NCBI RefSeq assembly: GCF_002834145.1
Contig: NZ_PHNT01000003.1
Coordinates: 62,247-126,246 of the forward strand
Length of the DNA stretch: 64,000 bases
Direction of reading: 5' to 3'
From: Roseovarius salinarum
GTDB lineage: Bacteria > Pseudomonadota > Alphaproteobacteria > Rhodobacterales > Rhodobacteraceae
The notes under the pieces are model-generated. The model worked only from the letters and a program-made list of their open reading frames with translations. It was not told where the DNA came from and did not search any database. Below, piece by piece: positions 21,087 through 29,891 of the stretch (its first letter is position 1; each line of letters starts with the position of its first letter). The position numbers were made by a program, and so were the translations under genes.

Positions 21087-21886
21087 TGTCCGTGCTCGTC
21101 GTCATCCCGGCGCGCTATGCGTCCTCGCGCTATCCGGGCAAGCCGCTCGCGATGCTGACCGGCGCGACCGGCACGGCCAGAAGCCTGATCGAGCGCTCGT
21201 GGGAAGCCGCGTGCCGGGTGACCGGCGTGGACCGCGTCGTGGTGGCGACCGACGACGATCGCATCCGCGCGGCCTGCGATCGGTTCGGCGCGGAGGTCGT
21301 GATGACATCGCCCGACTGTGCCAACGGGACCGAGCGCTGCGCCGAGGCGCACGCTGCGCTGGGCGGGGACCATGACGTCGTTGTCAACCTGCAGGGCGAT
21401 GCCCCGCTGACGCCCGCCTGGTTCGTCGAGGAGCTTGTCGCCGGCCTGCGCGCCGACACCGGTGCCGATGTCGCCACGCCGGTTCTGCGGTGCGACGGTG
21501 CCGCGCTTTCGGGGTTCCGCGAGGACCGCCGGCACGGGCGCGTCGGAGGGACGACCGCGGTCTTCGACCGGAACCGGCGCGCGCTCTACTTCTCGAAGGA
21601 AGTGATCCCCTACACGGCGGATGTCTATGGGCCCGAAGCGCCGACGCCGGTGTTTCACCACGTGGGCGTCTATGCCTACCGCCCCGCGGCATTGGCCGGG
21701 TATCCGGAGTGGGCGCCCGGGCCGCTCGAGGCGCTGGAAGGGCTTGAGCAGTTGCGGTTCCTCGAACGCGGTCAAACGGTCCTGTGCGTCGAGGTCGAGG
21801 CGCGTGGCCGGCAATTCTGGGAACTCAACAATCCCGAGGACATCGGCCGTATCGAGGACATGATGGCGGGCATGAACATGCCCTGA
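21086..21886 (+). CDS. kdsB: 3-deoxy-manno-octulosonate cytidylyltransferase (CMP-Kdo synthetase)
   Basis: The 266-aa enzyme activates Kdo with CTP. It shows the nucleotidyltransferase start VLVVIPARYASSRYPGKPLA, the ATDDDRI motif, NGTERCAEA and NLQGDAPLTP, plus the C-terminal WELNNPEDIGRIE. NLQGDAPL replaces the more usual NVQGDEPL, so it may be a KpsU-like or otherwise specialised copy. The ATG at 21086 overlaps the cysQ stop (TGATG); a GTG one codon upstream is an alternative. Kdo is used for lipid A core and for capsule linkers. Confidence 0.88.
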   Translation: MSVLVVIPARYASSRYPGKPLAMLTGATGTARSLIERSWEAACRVTGVDRVVVATDDDRIRAACDRFGAEVVMTSPDCANGTERCAEAHAALGGDHDVVVNLQGDAPLTPAWFVEELVAGLRADTGADVATPVLRCDGAALSGFREDRRHGRVGGTTAVFDRNRRALYFSKEVIPYTADVYGPEAPTPVFHHVGVYAYRPAALAGYPEWAPGPLEALEGLEQLRFLERGQTVLCVEVEARGRQFWELNNPEDIGRIEDMMAGMNMP

Positions 21887-22078
21887 GACACGCCTGGGCG
21901 GCGCATGGCCAGATGCCGTCACGCGATTGCCGCCTTGCGTCAGTTTTCCCGTCTTGGAAACGGCGTGTTTTGTCGATATTGGGGAGGCAAGGGGTGACGT
22001 CCCCGCGATCGCCGCCAGGCCATTTCGGCTGATCCGTCGGAGCGATCAGAATTTTGGTCACAGGACCCGGAGCGCATT

Positions 22079-22972
22079 ATGCAGAACAAGGTGACGAAGG
22101 CGATTTTGCCGGTTGCGGGTCTGGGGACCCGTTTTCTTCCGGCGACGAAGTCGGTACCCAAGGAGATCATGACGCTGGTGGACCGTCCGCTGGTCCAGTA
22201 TGCGATCGACGAGGCGCGCGCGGCGGGGATCAAGGAATTCATCTTCGTGACGTCGCGCGGCAAGGGGGCGCTGGAGGATTACTTCGACGCGGCGCCGCAG
22301 CTCGAGCAGCAGCTTCGCCAGAAGGGCAAGGACGCGCTTCTCGATCTTCTCAAGTCGACGAACATGGACAGCGGCGAGGTGGCCTACCTGCGCCAGCACA
22401 AGCCGCTGGGGCTGGGCCACGCGGTGTGGTGCGCGCGGCGCCTGATCGCGAACGAGCCCTTCGCGGTGATCCTGCCCGACGACGTGATCGCGGCCGAGCA
22501 GCCGTGCCTTGCGCAGATGGTCGAGGCGCACGCCGAGACGGGGGGCAACATGGTCGCGGCGATGGAGGTTCCGGAGGCGCGGACGTCGTCCTACGGCATT
22601 CTCGACGTGGCCGAGGACATGGGCTCGGTGGTGTCGACGCGCGGGATGGTCGAGAAGCCGGCGGCGGGCGAGGCGCCGTCGAACCTTGCGGTGATCGGGC
22701 GCTACATCCTGACGCCCAGGGTGCTTCAGAAGCTCAACCGGAAGAAGGCGGGCGCGGGCGGCGAGATCCAGCTGACCGACGCGATCGCGGACGCGCGCGA
22801 CGACGGCGACGACGTCTGGGGCTACCGCTTCCGCGGCGAGCGGTTCGACTGCGGCTCGAAGGCGGGCTTCCTGCAGGCGACGGTGGCCTTCGCGCTGGCC
22901 CGCGACGACCTGCGCGACGACCTCGCCCGCTACCTCGCCGAGGTCGTCAACGCCGACCGCGCCGCGCAGTGA
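22079..22972 (+). CDS. galU: UTP-glucose-1-phosphate uridylyltransferase
   Basis: The 297-aa enzyme makes UDP-glucose. Family marks are ILPVAGLGTRFLPATKSVPK (about 9-28), the uridine-binding LGLGHAVWCAR, and the closing FDCGSKAGFLQATVAFAL. It precedes galE by 17 bases, so the pair would supply UDP-Glc and UDP-Gal. The 192-base gap before it probably holds a promoter; I could not pick one confidently. Confidence 0.97.
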   Translation: MQNKVTKAILPVAGLGTRFLPATKSVPKEIMTLVDRPLVQYAIDEARAAGIKEFIFVTSRGKGALEDYFDAAPQLEQQLRQKGKDALLDLLKSTNMDSGEVAYLRQHKPLGLGHAVWCARRLIANEPFAVILPDDVIAAEQPCLAQMVEAHAETGGNMVAAMEVPEARTSSYGILDVAEDMGSVVSTRGMVEKPAAGEAPSNLAVIGRYILTPRVLQKLNRKKAGAGGEIQLTDAIADARDDGDDVWGYRFRGERFDCGSKAGFLQATVAFALARDDLRDDLARYLAEVVNADRAAQ

Positions 22973-22989
22973 ACCCGACGGGGCCGGGC

Positions 22990-23973
22990 ATGCAGAAGGT
23001 TCTGGTCACCGGGGGCGCGGGATACATCGGCAGCCACGCCTGCAAGGCGCTGGCCGCGGCGGGCTACCTGCCGGTGACCTACGACAACCTGTCGACGGGC
23101 TGGGCGGAGGCGGTCCGGTTCGGCCCGCTCGAACGCGGCGACCTGACCGACCGGGCGCGCCTCGACGCGGTTTTCGCCCGGCACGCGCCGGTTGCCGTGA
23201 TGCATTTCGCTGCCCTCAGCCAGGTGGGCGAGGCGATGCGGGAACCTGCACTCTACTGGCGCAACAACCTGTGCGGGTCACTCACGCTGGCCGAGGCCGC
23301 GGCGGCGGCCGGTTGCCGGGATTTCGTTTTTTCCTCCACCTGCGCCGTCTACGGGGATCACGACGGGGTCACGCTGGACGAGGCGACACACCAGGCGCCG
23401 CTCAACGCCTATGGCGCGAGCAAGCGGGCGGTGGAGGACATGCTGCGTGACATGGGTGCGACGCACGGGCTGCGGACGGTCATCTTTCGTTATTTCAACG
23501 TGGCCGGCGCGGATACGGATGGCGATGTGGGCGAATGGCACATGCCCGAGACGCATCTGGTGCCGCTCGCGCTGGCCGCGGCGGCCGGTGACCGGGGCGC
23601 GCTGACGATCCACGGCACGGACTATCCCACGCCGGACGGAACCTGCATTCGCGATTACGTGCACGTCAGCGATCTGGTCGATGCGCACCTCTCGGGCCTC
23701 GCCCGGCTTCGGTCGGGGGGCGGCGGCGGCGTGTTCAACCTGGGCACCGGGCAGGGGTTTTCCGTCCGCGAGGTGATCGAGGAAGCCGGCCGCGTGACGG
23801 GCCGGCCCGTGCCGGTGACGGAAGGCCCGCGGCGCGACGGCGATTGCACGCGCCTGGTATCGGGGTCGGCGCAGGCTGCGACCGACCTCGGCTGGACGCC
23901 CGAACGCTCCGACCTCGAAACCATGATCGGCGACGCCTGGAGGTGGTACCGGGGCGGCGGATACGCGGGGTAA
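22990..23973 (+). CDS. galE: UDP-glucose 4-epimerase
   Basis: The 327-aa short-chain dehydrogenase-type enzyme interconverts UDP-glucose and UDP-galactose. It has the NAD-binding VTGGAGYIGSHACKAL (about 6-21), the catalytic SSTCAVYGD and YGASKRAVE (Y-x3-K), and IRDYVHVSDLVDAHL. A longer open frame exists upstream over galU but has no family similarity, so the ATG at 22990 is used. The glycosyltransferase genes follow on the same strand after 31 bases. Confidence 0.96.
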   Translation: MQKVLVTGGAGYIGSHACKALAAAGYLPVTYDNLSTGWAEAVRFGPLERGDLTDRARLDAVFARHAPVAVMHFAALSQVGEAMREPALYWRNNLCGSLTLAEAAAAAGCRDFVFSSTCAVYGDHDGVTLDEATHQAPLNAYGASKRAVEDMLRDMGATHGLRTVIFRYFNVAGADTDGDVGEWHMPETHLVPLALAAAAGDRGALTIHGTDYPTPDGTCIRDYVHVSDLVDAHLSGLARLRSGGGGGVFNLGTGQGFSVREVIEEAGRVTGRPVPVTEGPRRDGDCTRLVSGSAQAATDLGWTPERSDLETMIGDAWRWYRGGGYAG

Positions 23974-24004
23974 AGTCCCGCAGCGCGCAGGGAGACGCAC
24001 GGGG

Positions 24005-25027
24005 ATGGAGCGCATCGCGGACCCTGTCATGGCCTACCGGCTTCGCTGGAAACGCCGCCGGCTGCTTCACCGGGCATTCCGCAAGCGGCGCCAGCTTGCG
24101 ACGGTCGCCGATCGCACGGGCCGGATCGGCCCCGGCGACATCCTTGCCGCCTCGACGGTGCGCAACGAGGCGATCCGGCTGCCGTACTTCCTGGACCATT
24201 ACCGTCGGCTGGGCGTCGATCACTTCCTTTTCGTCGACAACGGCAGCGACGACGGCACCGCCGCCTACCTTGCGCAGCAGCCCGACGTTTCGCTGTGGTC
24301 CACCCCCCACAGCTACAAGCTGTCGCGCTTCGGGCTGGACTGGTTGACGTGGCTGCAGATGCGCCATGCGCACGGCCACTGGTGCCTGACGCTCGATGCC
24401 GACGAGATCCTCGTCTATCCCTATCACGACACGCGCCCCCTGCCGGCGCTGACGGAATGGCTGGAGCGTGCCGGGGCGGAGTCCTTCGGGGCGCTGATGC
24501 TGGACATGTATCCGAAAGGGCCGGTCAGGTCGCAGGTCTACGATGCCGGCCGCGACCCTTTCGAGATTCTGTGCTGGTTCGACAGCGGCAATTACACGAT
24601 CACCCGCCAGGAAAAGCATTGGAACCTCTGGGTGCAGGGCGGTCCGCGCGCGCGGCTGTTCTTCGCCGACCGGCCGCGCCGGGCGCCGACGATGAACAAG
24701 GTGCCGCTGGTCCGGTGGCACTGGCGGTATGTCTATGTGAACTCGACCCATGCGCTTCTGCCGCGACGCCTGAACCTGGTCTACGACGAAGCCGGCGGCG
24801 AGAAGACGTCGGGTGTCTTGCTGCACACCAAGTTCCTGCACACGATCGTGGAGAAATCGGCCGAGGAAAAACGCAGGCGGGAGCATTTCGCCAACAGTGC
24901 GCTTTACGACAGCTACTATGACAGCCTGATGGAAAACCCGGACCTGTGGGATCCACAGTCCACCCGGCTGCGGAGCTGGCGCCAGCTGGAGGCGATGGGG
25001 CTGATGTCGCGGGGGGGATGGATCTGA
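24005..25027 (+). CDS. Glycosyltransferase (Glyco_tranf_2_4 type), first of two paralogues
   Basis: The 340-aa protein has an early catalytic region with TVRNEAIRLPYFLDHYRRLG (about 51-70), DNGSDDGTAAYLA and a metal-binding DxD-like DADE (LTLDADEILVYPY). It is clearly paralogous to the gene at 25220 along its whole length (shared DMYPKG, WVQGGPRAR/WIQGGPRAR, LLHTKFL, LGLMSKG/MGLMSRG). The donor and acceptor sugars are unknown. GGAG lies before the ATG. It follows galE directly. Confidence 0.88.
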   Translation: MERIADPVMAYRLRWKRRRLLHRAFRKRRQLATVADRTGRIGPGDILAASTVRNEAIRLPYFLDHYRRLGVDHFLFVDNGSDDGTAAYLAQQPDVSLWSTPHSYKLSRFGLDWLTWLQMRHAHGHWCLTLDADEILVYPYHDTRPLPALTEWLERAGAESFGALMLDMYPKGPVRSQVYDAGRDPFEILCWFDSGNYTITRQEKHWNLWVQGGPRARLFFADRPRRAPTMNKVPLVRWHWRYVYVNSTHALLPRRLNLVYDEAGGEKTSGVLLHTKFLHTIVEKSAEEKRRREHFANSALYDSYYDSLMENPDLWDPQSTRLRSWRQLEAMGLMSRGGWI

Positions 25028-25219
25028 CCGAGGCGCCCCCGGTGGCCCGGTCAAAACCGTTTACCCATGCGCCGATAGCGCCTATTCTGCCCGGGAACCC
25101 GGCGAAGACCGGGATCGTCATGCCGGAGTTCCCGCAACAGGGACGCGGCGGACTGAGGCGCGTTAACCGCCCGTTGTCGGCAGGCGGGCGATGATCGGGG
25201 CAAGGACGGAACTTGGGGC

Positions 25220-26230
25220 GTGAGCTTGTGGCAGTCATACCGGATGCGCCTTCGGCGCAAGCACGCCAGGGCACGTGCCTTTCGCAAGCATTTCTCGCTG
25301 ACGCCCGTCGTCAATCGGACGCGCGCGATCCGGCCGGGCGACATCCTGCTGTTTTCCACCTTCCGCAACGAACGCGTCCGGCTGCCCTATTTCCTGCGGT
25401 ATTACCGCGAGATGGGGATCTCGCATTTCCTCATGGTCGACAATGCCAGCACGGACGGCGGGCGTGATTACCTGGCCGAACAGGAGGATGTGTCGCTCTG
25501 GTCCACCGGGGCCAGTTACAAGCGGTCACGGTTCGGGGTAGACTGGCTGAACTGGTTGCAGTCCCGCTACGGGCACGGACACTGGACGCTGGTCGTCGAC
25601 CCCGACGAGTTCTTCGTCTACCCGTTCTGCGACACGCGGCCGATCCGGGCCCTGACGGACTGGCTCGACGTCTCGTCGATCCGGTCGTTCAGCGCGATGT
25701 TGCTGGACATGTATCCCAAGGGGACGATCAACGCGACGCCCTACTCTGCGGGGCAGGATCCGTTGGAGATCGCGTCGTGGTTCGATCCGGGAAACTACAC
25801 GATCGAGAAGAACCATTTCTACGGGAACCTCTGGATCCAGGGCGGCCCGCGGGCGCGCGTGTTCTTTCGCGATGCACCGGGCCAGGCGCCCGCGCTCAAC
25901 AAGATCCCGCTGGTCAAGTGGCACCGGCGCTATGCCTACGTCAGCTCCACCCACATGCTGCTGCCGCGGGGGCTCAACCTGGTTTACGACGAATGGGGCG
26001 GTGAGAGGGTCAGCGGCATGCTGCTGCACACCAAGTTCCTCGATACCTTTCCCGCCAAGGCGCGCGAGGAAATGGCGCGGCGCCAGCACTATGCCAACAG
26101 CAAGGAATACGCGGCCTATTCCGAAGGCCTTGCCGAGCAGACGGAGCTTTGGTGCAAATGGTCGGAGAAGTATATAAACTGGCGCCAGCTCGAGATCCTG
26201 GGCCTTATGTCCAAAGGAAACTGGGCATGA
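25220..26230 (+). CDS. Glycosyltransferase (Glyco_tranf_2_4 type), second paralogue
   Basis: The 336-aa protein starts at GTG. It aligns end to end with the preceding glycosyltransferase; the DxD-like motif here is DPDE (LVVDPDEFFVYPF) instead of DADE. Other shared motifs are STFRNERVRLPYFLRYY, DNASTDGGRDYL and NIPLVKW/NKIPLVKWHRRYAYV. It probably arose by tandem duplication, after which the copies may have changed acceptor. A 192-base spacer separates the two copies, and the GT14 gene follows 19 bases downstream. Confidence 0.88.
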   Translation: MSLWQSYRMRLRRKHARARAFRKHFSLTPVVNRTRAIRPGDILLFSTFRNERVRLPYFLRYYREMGISHFLMVDNASTDGGRDYLAEQEDVSLWSTGASYKRSRFGVDWLNWLQSRYGHGHWTLVVDPDEFFVYPFCDTRPIRALTDWLDVSSIRSFSAMLLDMYPKGTINATPYSAGQDPLEIASWFDPGNYTIEKNHFYGNLWIQGGPRARVFFRDAPGQAPALNKIPLVKWHRRYAYVSSTHMLLPRGLNLVYDEWGGERVSGMLLHTKFLDTFPAKAREEMARRQHYANSKEYAAYSEGLAEQTELWCKWSEKYINWRQLEILGLMSKGNWA

Positions 26231-26249
26231 CGGGAAAGGACGGGTTCGC

Positions 26250-27944
26250 GTGAGTGTCGGGATCGTCATGCTGGTGCACACCGCGTTCGGCCGGGCCGAG
26301 CAGGTGATCCGGCACTGGGCCGCCTCGGACTGCCCGGTCGTCATTCACGTCGATCGACGGGTGCCCGCGAAGACCTACAACGGTTTCGTCAAGCGGCTGT
26401 CCGATCTTCCCGACGTGGCATTCTGCGCGCGCCACCGGTGCGAATGGGGAACCTGGGGCATCGTGGCTGCCACCCAGGACGCCTCCGAGATGATGCTGGA
26501 GCGCTTTCCGCAGGTTCGGCACGTCTACCTGGCGTCGGGGTCCTGCCTGCCGTTGCGGCCGGTGCAGGAGTTGATCGACTATCTCGCCGCGCGACCGCAA
26601 ACGGACTTCATCGAATCCGCCACGACGACCGATGTGCCGTGGACCATCGGCGGGCTGGAGCACGAACGCTTCACCCTTCGGTTCCCGTTTTCCTGGAAGA
26701 AGCGGCGCTGGCTTTTCGATGCCTACGTTGCTCTGCAACGCAAGCTGGGATTGAAACGGCGGCTGCCCGCGGGGATCGAACCGCACATGGGCTCGCAGTG
26801 GTGGTGCCTGACGCGGCAAACGCTTTCGGCCATCCTGCAGGATCCCGAGCGCGCCACTTACGACCGGTTCTTCAGCAAGGTCTGGATACCCGACGAAAGC
26901 TATTTCCAGACGCTGGCGCGGCTGTACTCGCGGCAGATCGAAAGCCGGTCGCTCACGCTGTCCAAGTTCGATTTCCAGGGCAAGCCGCACATTTTCTACG
27001 ATGACCATCTGCAGTTGCTGCGCCGGTCCGACTGTTTCGTGGCGCGCAAGATCTGGCCCTATGCCGACAAGCTTTACGATGCCTTCCTGACCGACGAGGC
27101 TGGTGCGATGAAGCGCGCCGAACCCAACCCCGGCAAGATCGACCGGGTCTTCGCCAAGGCGGTCGAGCGGCGCACACGCGGCCGGCCGGGGCTGTTCATG
27201 CAGTCGCGTTTTCCCGCCGCCGCGCAGGAAAACGGGCTTACATGTGCGCCCTATTCCGTCTTCGAAGGGTTCAGCGACCTGTTCGAGAATTTCGAAACCT
27301 GGCTTGCAAAGATGACGGGCGCACGCGTTCACGGGCATCTTTTCGCGCCGGAACGCGCGGAATTCGCCGGCGGGCACGGCACGATGAACGGCGCGCTCAG
27401 CGACAGCGCCAAGCTGCGTGACCGCAATGCGCGTGCCTTCCTGTCGAACCTGATCTGGAACACCCGGGGCGAGCGCCAGTGTTTCCAGTACGGTCCGCGC
27501 GACAAGCGGGCCATCGAATGGGATCTCGCGACTGACCGCAACGCGCAGATCTCGGTGATCACCGGCGCCTGGGCCGTCCCCCTTTTCAAGTCCAATCTCA
27601 ACTTCGCCGACATACGGAAGGAAGCCGCCCGCCTGCAGAAGGTCGAAAGCGCCCACCTTGATGTTCTGCGGTCACAATGGTCCAGGGCGCGGATCCGGGT
27701 GTGGACGATGGCCGAGTTCGTCGAGGCACCGATGGAGCCTTTGCAGACCGTGATAGACGAGATCGGCCAGCAAAGCGCGCGCGGCCTGGCCGAGGTCCCG
27801 CGCATGACCGATCTGACCGGGTTTGGCCAGTTCCTGCAGAACCTGAAGAACCAGGGGATGCACCCTTACCTGATGGGCGATTTCTCGGCCGAGCCGATGG
27901 TCGAGGCGTCCGAGCCGGCACGCAAGCCCTATGTGGTGAAGTAA
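26250..27944 (+). CDS. GT14 (core-2/I-branching) glycosyltransferase with C-terminal DUF5927-type domain
   Basis: The 564-aa protein starts at GTG (26250). Residues about 1-260 resemble core-2/I-branching beta-1,6-N-acetylglucosaminyltransferases: VMLVHTAFGRAEQVIRHW, VIHVDRRV, the LASGSCLPLRP motif, MGSQWWCLTR and the WIPDESYFQTL region with its acidic pair. The rest (about 290-560) matches my recollection of the DUF5927 extension found with such enzymes in Rhodobacteraceae and has no known activity (GHLFAPERAEFAGG; SVITGAWAVPLFKSNL). Donor and acceptor are not deducible. It is four bases upstream of the sulfotransferase and almost certainly cotranscribed with it. Confidence 0.85.
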   Translation: MSVGIVMLVHTAFGRAEQVIRHWAASDCPVVIHVDRRVPAKTYNGFVKRLSDLPDVAFCARHRCEWGTWGIVAATQDASEMMLERFPQVRHVYLASGSCLPLRPVQELIDYLAARPQTDFIESATTTDVPWTIGGLEHERFTLRFPFSWKKRRWLFDAYVALQRKLGLKRRLPAGIEPHMGSQWWCLTRQTLSAILQDPERATYDRFFSKVWIPDESYFQTLARLYSRQIESRSLTLSKFDFQGKPHIFYDDHLQLLRRSDCFVARKIWPYADKLYDAFLTDEAGAMKRAEPNPGKIDRVFAKAVERRTRGRPGLFMQSRFPAAAQENGLTCAPYSVFEGFSDLFENFETWLAKMTGARVHGHLFAPERAEFAGGHGTMNGALSDSAKLRDRNARAFLSNLIWNTRGERQCFQYGPRDKRAIEWDLATDRNAQISVITGAWAVPLFKSNLNFADIRKEAARLQKVESAHLDVLRSQWSRARIRVWTMAEFVEAPMEPLQTVIDEIGQQSARGLAEVPRMTDLTGFGQFLQNLKNQGMHPYLMGDFSAEPMVEASEPARKPYVVK

Positions 27945-27948
27945 CGCG

Positions 27949-29379
27949 ATGGTGGGCCCTTTCGATTATTTCGTGGTGTTCGCGGAGATGCGCACAGGGT
28001 CCAATTTCCTCGAGGCCAACCTCAATGCGTTCGATTCCTTCGAGTGCCACGGCGAGGCGTTCAACCCGCATTTCATCGGGAATCCCAACCGCGACCACAT
28101 CCTCGGGGTCACGCGCTCGATGCGCGAGGCCGCCCCTGCCGAACTGATCGCGCGGATCAAGAGCCATAGCCAGGGCCTGGGAGGGTTCCGGTTCTTTCAC
28201 GACCACGATGCGCGCGCGTTCGAGATCTGCCTGGCCGATCCGCGCTGCGCCAAGATCGTCCTGACCCGCAACCCGGCAGAAAGCTACGTGTCGTGGAAGA
28301 TCGCCCAGCAAACCGGGCAGTGGAAGCTGACCAACGTCAAGCGACGAAAGCCCGGCAAGGCCCGCTTCGATGCCGCCGAATTCGACCGGCACGTCACCGA
28401 ACTCCAGGCGTTCCAGATGCGAATCCTGCACGGGCTGCAGACGACGGGGCAGACGGCCTTTTATCTCGCCTACGAGGATCTGGGCGACCTGGACGTCATC
28501 AACGGGCTGGCGCGGTTCCTCGGCAGCCGGGAGCAACTGGACCGGCTTGATGGGGCCCTGAAGATACAGAACCCGGGCGCGCTGACCGAAAAGGTGACCA
28601 ACCCGAAGGAAATGGAGCGCGCGCTGTCGCGGCCCGACCGGTTCAACCTGACCCGCACGCCGAATTTCGAACCGCGCCGCGGCCCCGCGGTACCGGCCCA
28701 CGCTGCGGGCCTGCATGCGCCATTGCTTTACATGCCGGTGCCGGGTGGGCCGGTGACAGAGGTGCGCGGCTGGCTGGCCGGGCTTGACGATGTTACGCCG
28801 GAGGACTTGCGGACCGGCTTCAACCAGAAGGATCTGCGCCGCTGGAAGCGCCAGTCGCCGGGCCACCGGAGTTTCACCGTGCTGCGGCACCCGGTGGCAC
28901 GCGTCCACACCGTGTTCTGCACCCGGATCCTGCACCCGGGCCCCAACGCGCTGCCGGAGATCCGAAAGACCTTGCGCAATTTCTACAAGCTTCCGATTCC
29001 TGCGCGCGGACCCGGAGAAAGCTATGATCGCGATGCGCATCGGGCGGCCTTCGTGGCCTTCCTCGATTTCCTCCGCATGAACTTGTCCGGTCAGACAGGT
29101 GTTCGTGTCGATGCCGGCTGGGCGACGCAGGAGGCCGTGCTGCAGGGGATGGCGCAGGTTCTCCTGCCCGACATGATCGTGCGGGACGCAGAGATGGAGG
29201 CCTACCTGCCCGCGCTGGCCATGCAGGTGGGATATCCGGCCGCCGGGCCACCCGGAACGCCGGGCCCGGATGTGCCCTTTCCGCTTGCCGAGATCTACGA
29301 CCAGGACATCGAGGACAGGGTCGCGGCGATCTATCACCGCGATTACGTCATGTTCGGGTTCGGCCCCTGGAGAGGCTGA
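27949..29379 (+). CDS. Two-part sulfotransferase-like protein
   Basis: The 476-aa protein begins with a sulfotransferase domain: a PAPS 5'-phosphosulfate loop-like AEMRTGSNFLEANL (residues 12-25) and a 3'-phosphate motif KIVLTRNPAESYVSWKIA (102-119), similar to Stf0/NodH types. After a linker (about 225-255) a second half carries another 3'-phosphate-like motif, FTVLRHPVARVHTVFC (309-324), but its presumed first loop (MPVPGGPVTEVRGWL) lacks the usual basic and Ser/Thr residues. So one active and one degenerate domain are inferred. Its position after the GT14 gene suggests sulfation of the glycan made here. Confidence 0.82.
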   Translation: MVGPFDYFVVFAEMRTGSNFLEANLNAFDSFECHGEAFNPHFIGNPNRDHILGVTRSMREAAPAELIARIKSHSQGLGGFRFFHDHDARAFEICLADPRCAKIVLTRNPAESYVSWKIAQQTGQWKLTNVKRRKPGKARFDAAEFDRHVTELQAFQMRILHGLQTTGQTAFYLAYEDLGDLDVINGLARFLGSREQLDRLDGALKIQNPGALTEKVTNPKEMERALSRPDRFNLTRTPNFEPRRGPAVPAHAAGLHAPLLYMPVPGGPVTEVRGWLAGLDDVTPEDLRTGFNQKDLRRWKRQSPGHRSFTVLRHPVARVHTVFCTRILHPGPNALPEIRKTLRNFYKLPIPARGPGESYDRDAHRAAFVAFLDFLRMNLSGQTGVRVDAGWATQEAVLQGMAQVLLPDMIVRDAEMEAYLPALAMQVGYPAAGPPGTPGPDVPFPLAEIYDQDIEDRVAAIYHRDYVMFGFGPWRG

Positions 29380-29381
29380 GG

Positions 29382-29400
29382 CGTTCAGGCTGCCTGAACG
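29382..29400. terminator. Possible small hairpin between convergent genes
   Basis: A perfect 8-bp stem (CGTTCAGG / CCTGAACG) with a 3-base loop lies just after the sulfotransferase stop and overlaps the last codons of ptsN. There is no T tract on either side, so termination is only a possibility. Confidence 0.35.
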
Positions 29401-29849
29401 GCCTGTGCTTCGGTCAGGATGGTGTGCAGCGTCGCCGGGTCGTTGTTGGCGCGCAGTTTCGAGCGGATGGCCGGGTCACGCAGCGTGCGCGAGACAAGCG
29501 CCAGAGCCTTGAGGTGCTTCACCCCAGCGTCGTGCGGCGCGAACAGCGCGAACGCCAGGTCGACCGGCTGGCGATCGACCGACTCGAAATCGACGGGTTT
29601 TTCCAGCAGCACCATCGCGCCCACGACATCGTCCAGCCCGTCGAGGCGCGCGTGGGGCAGGGCGACACCCTGCCCGACACCCGTGGGCCCGAGGCTTTCG
29701 CGTTCCTGCAACGCCTCGACGGCTTCGGTCGCTGACACGGCATAGCTTGTCGCGGCGATATCGGCCAGTTCGTGGAGCAGCCGCTTCTTGCTCGAGGCGG
29801 CGGAAACCACGCGGACGGCCTCGGGTTTGAGGATCATTGAGATATCCAT
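29385..29849 (-). CDS. ptsN: PtsN: EIIA-Ntr phosphotransferase regulatory protein
   Basis: The 154-aa EIIA-type protein accepts phosphate on His66 (GVALPHARLDGL). It belongs to the regulatory nitrogen PTS, which controls potassium transport, metabolism and envelope processes rather than sugar uptake. The frame has the family start with conserved RESLGPTGVGQGVALPHAR. It follows hpf by 42 bases, the order found in many proteobacteria. Confidence 0.94.
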   Translation of the reverse strand: MDISMILKPEAVRVVSAASSKKRLLHELADIAATSYAVSATEAVEALQERESLGPTGVGQGVALPHARLDGLDDVVGAMVLLEKPVDFESVDRQPVDLAFALFAPHDAGVKHLKALALVSRTLRDPAIRSKLRANNDPATLHTILTEAQAVQAA

Positions 29850-29891
29850 TCGTCTCGGATCGTTGCGACGGTGCGGGCGGCGTTGCCCCGG

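Noticed and set aside
22054-22989. A long upstream extension of the galE frame through galU
   Set aside because: It is a shifted-frame shadow of galU without epimerase similarity; the ATG at 22990 gives the normal GalE start.
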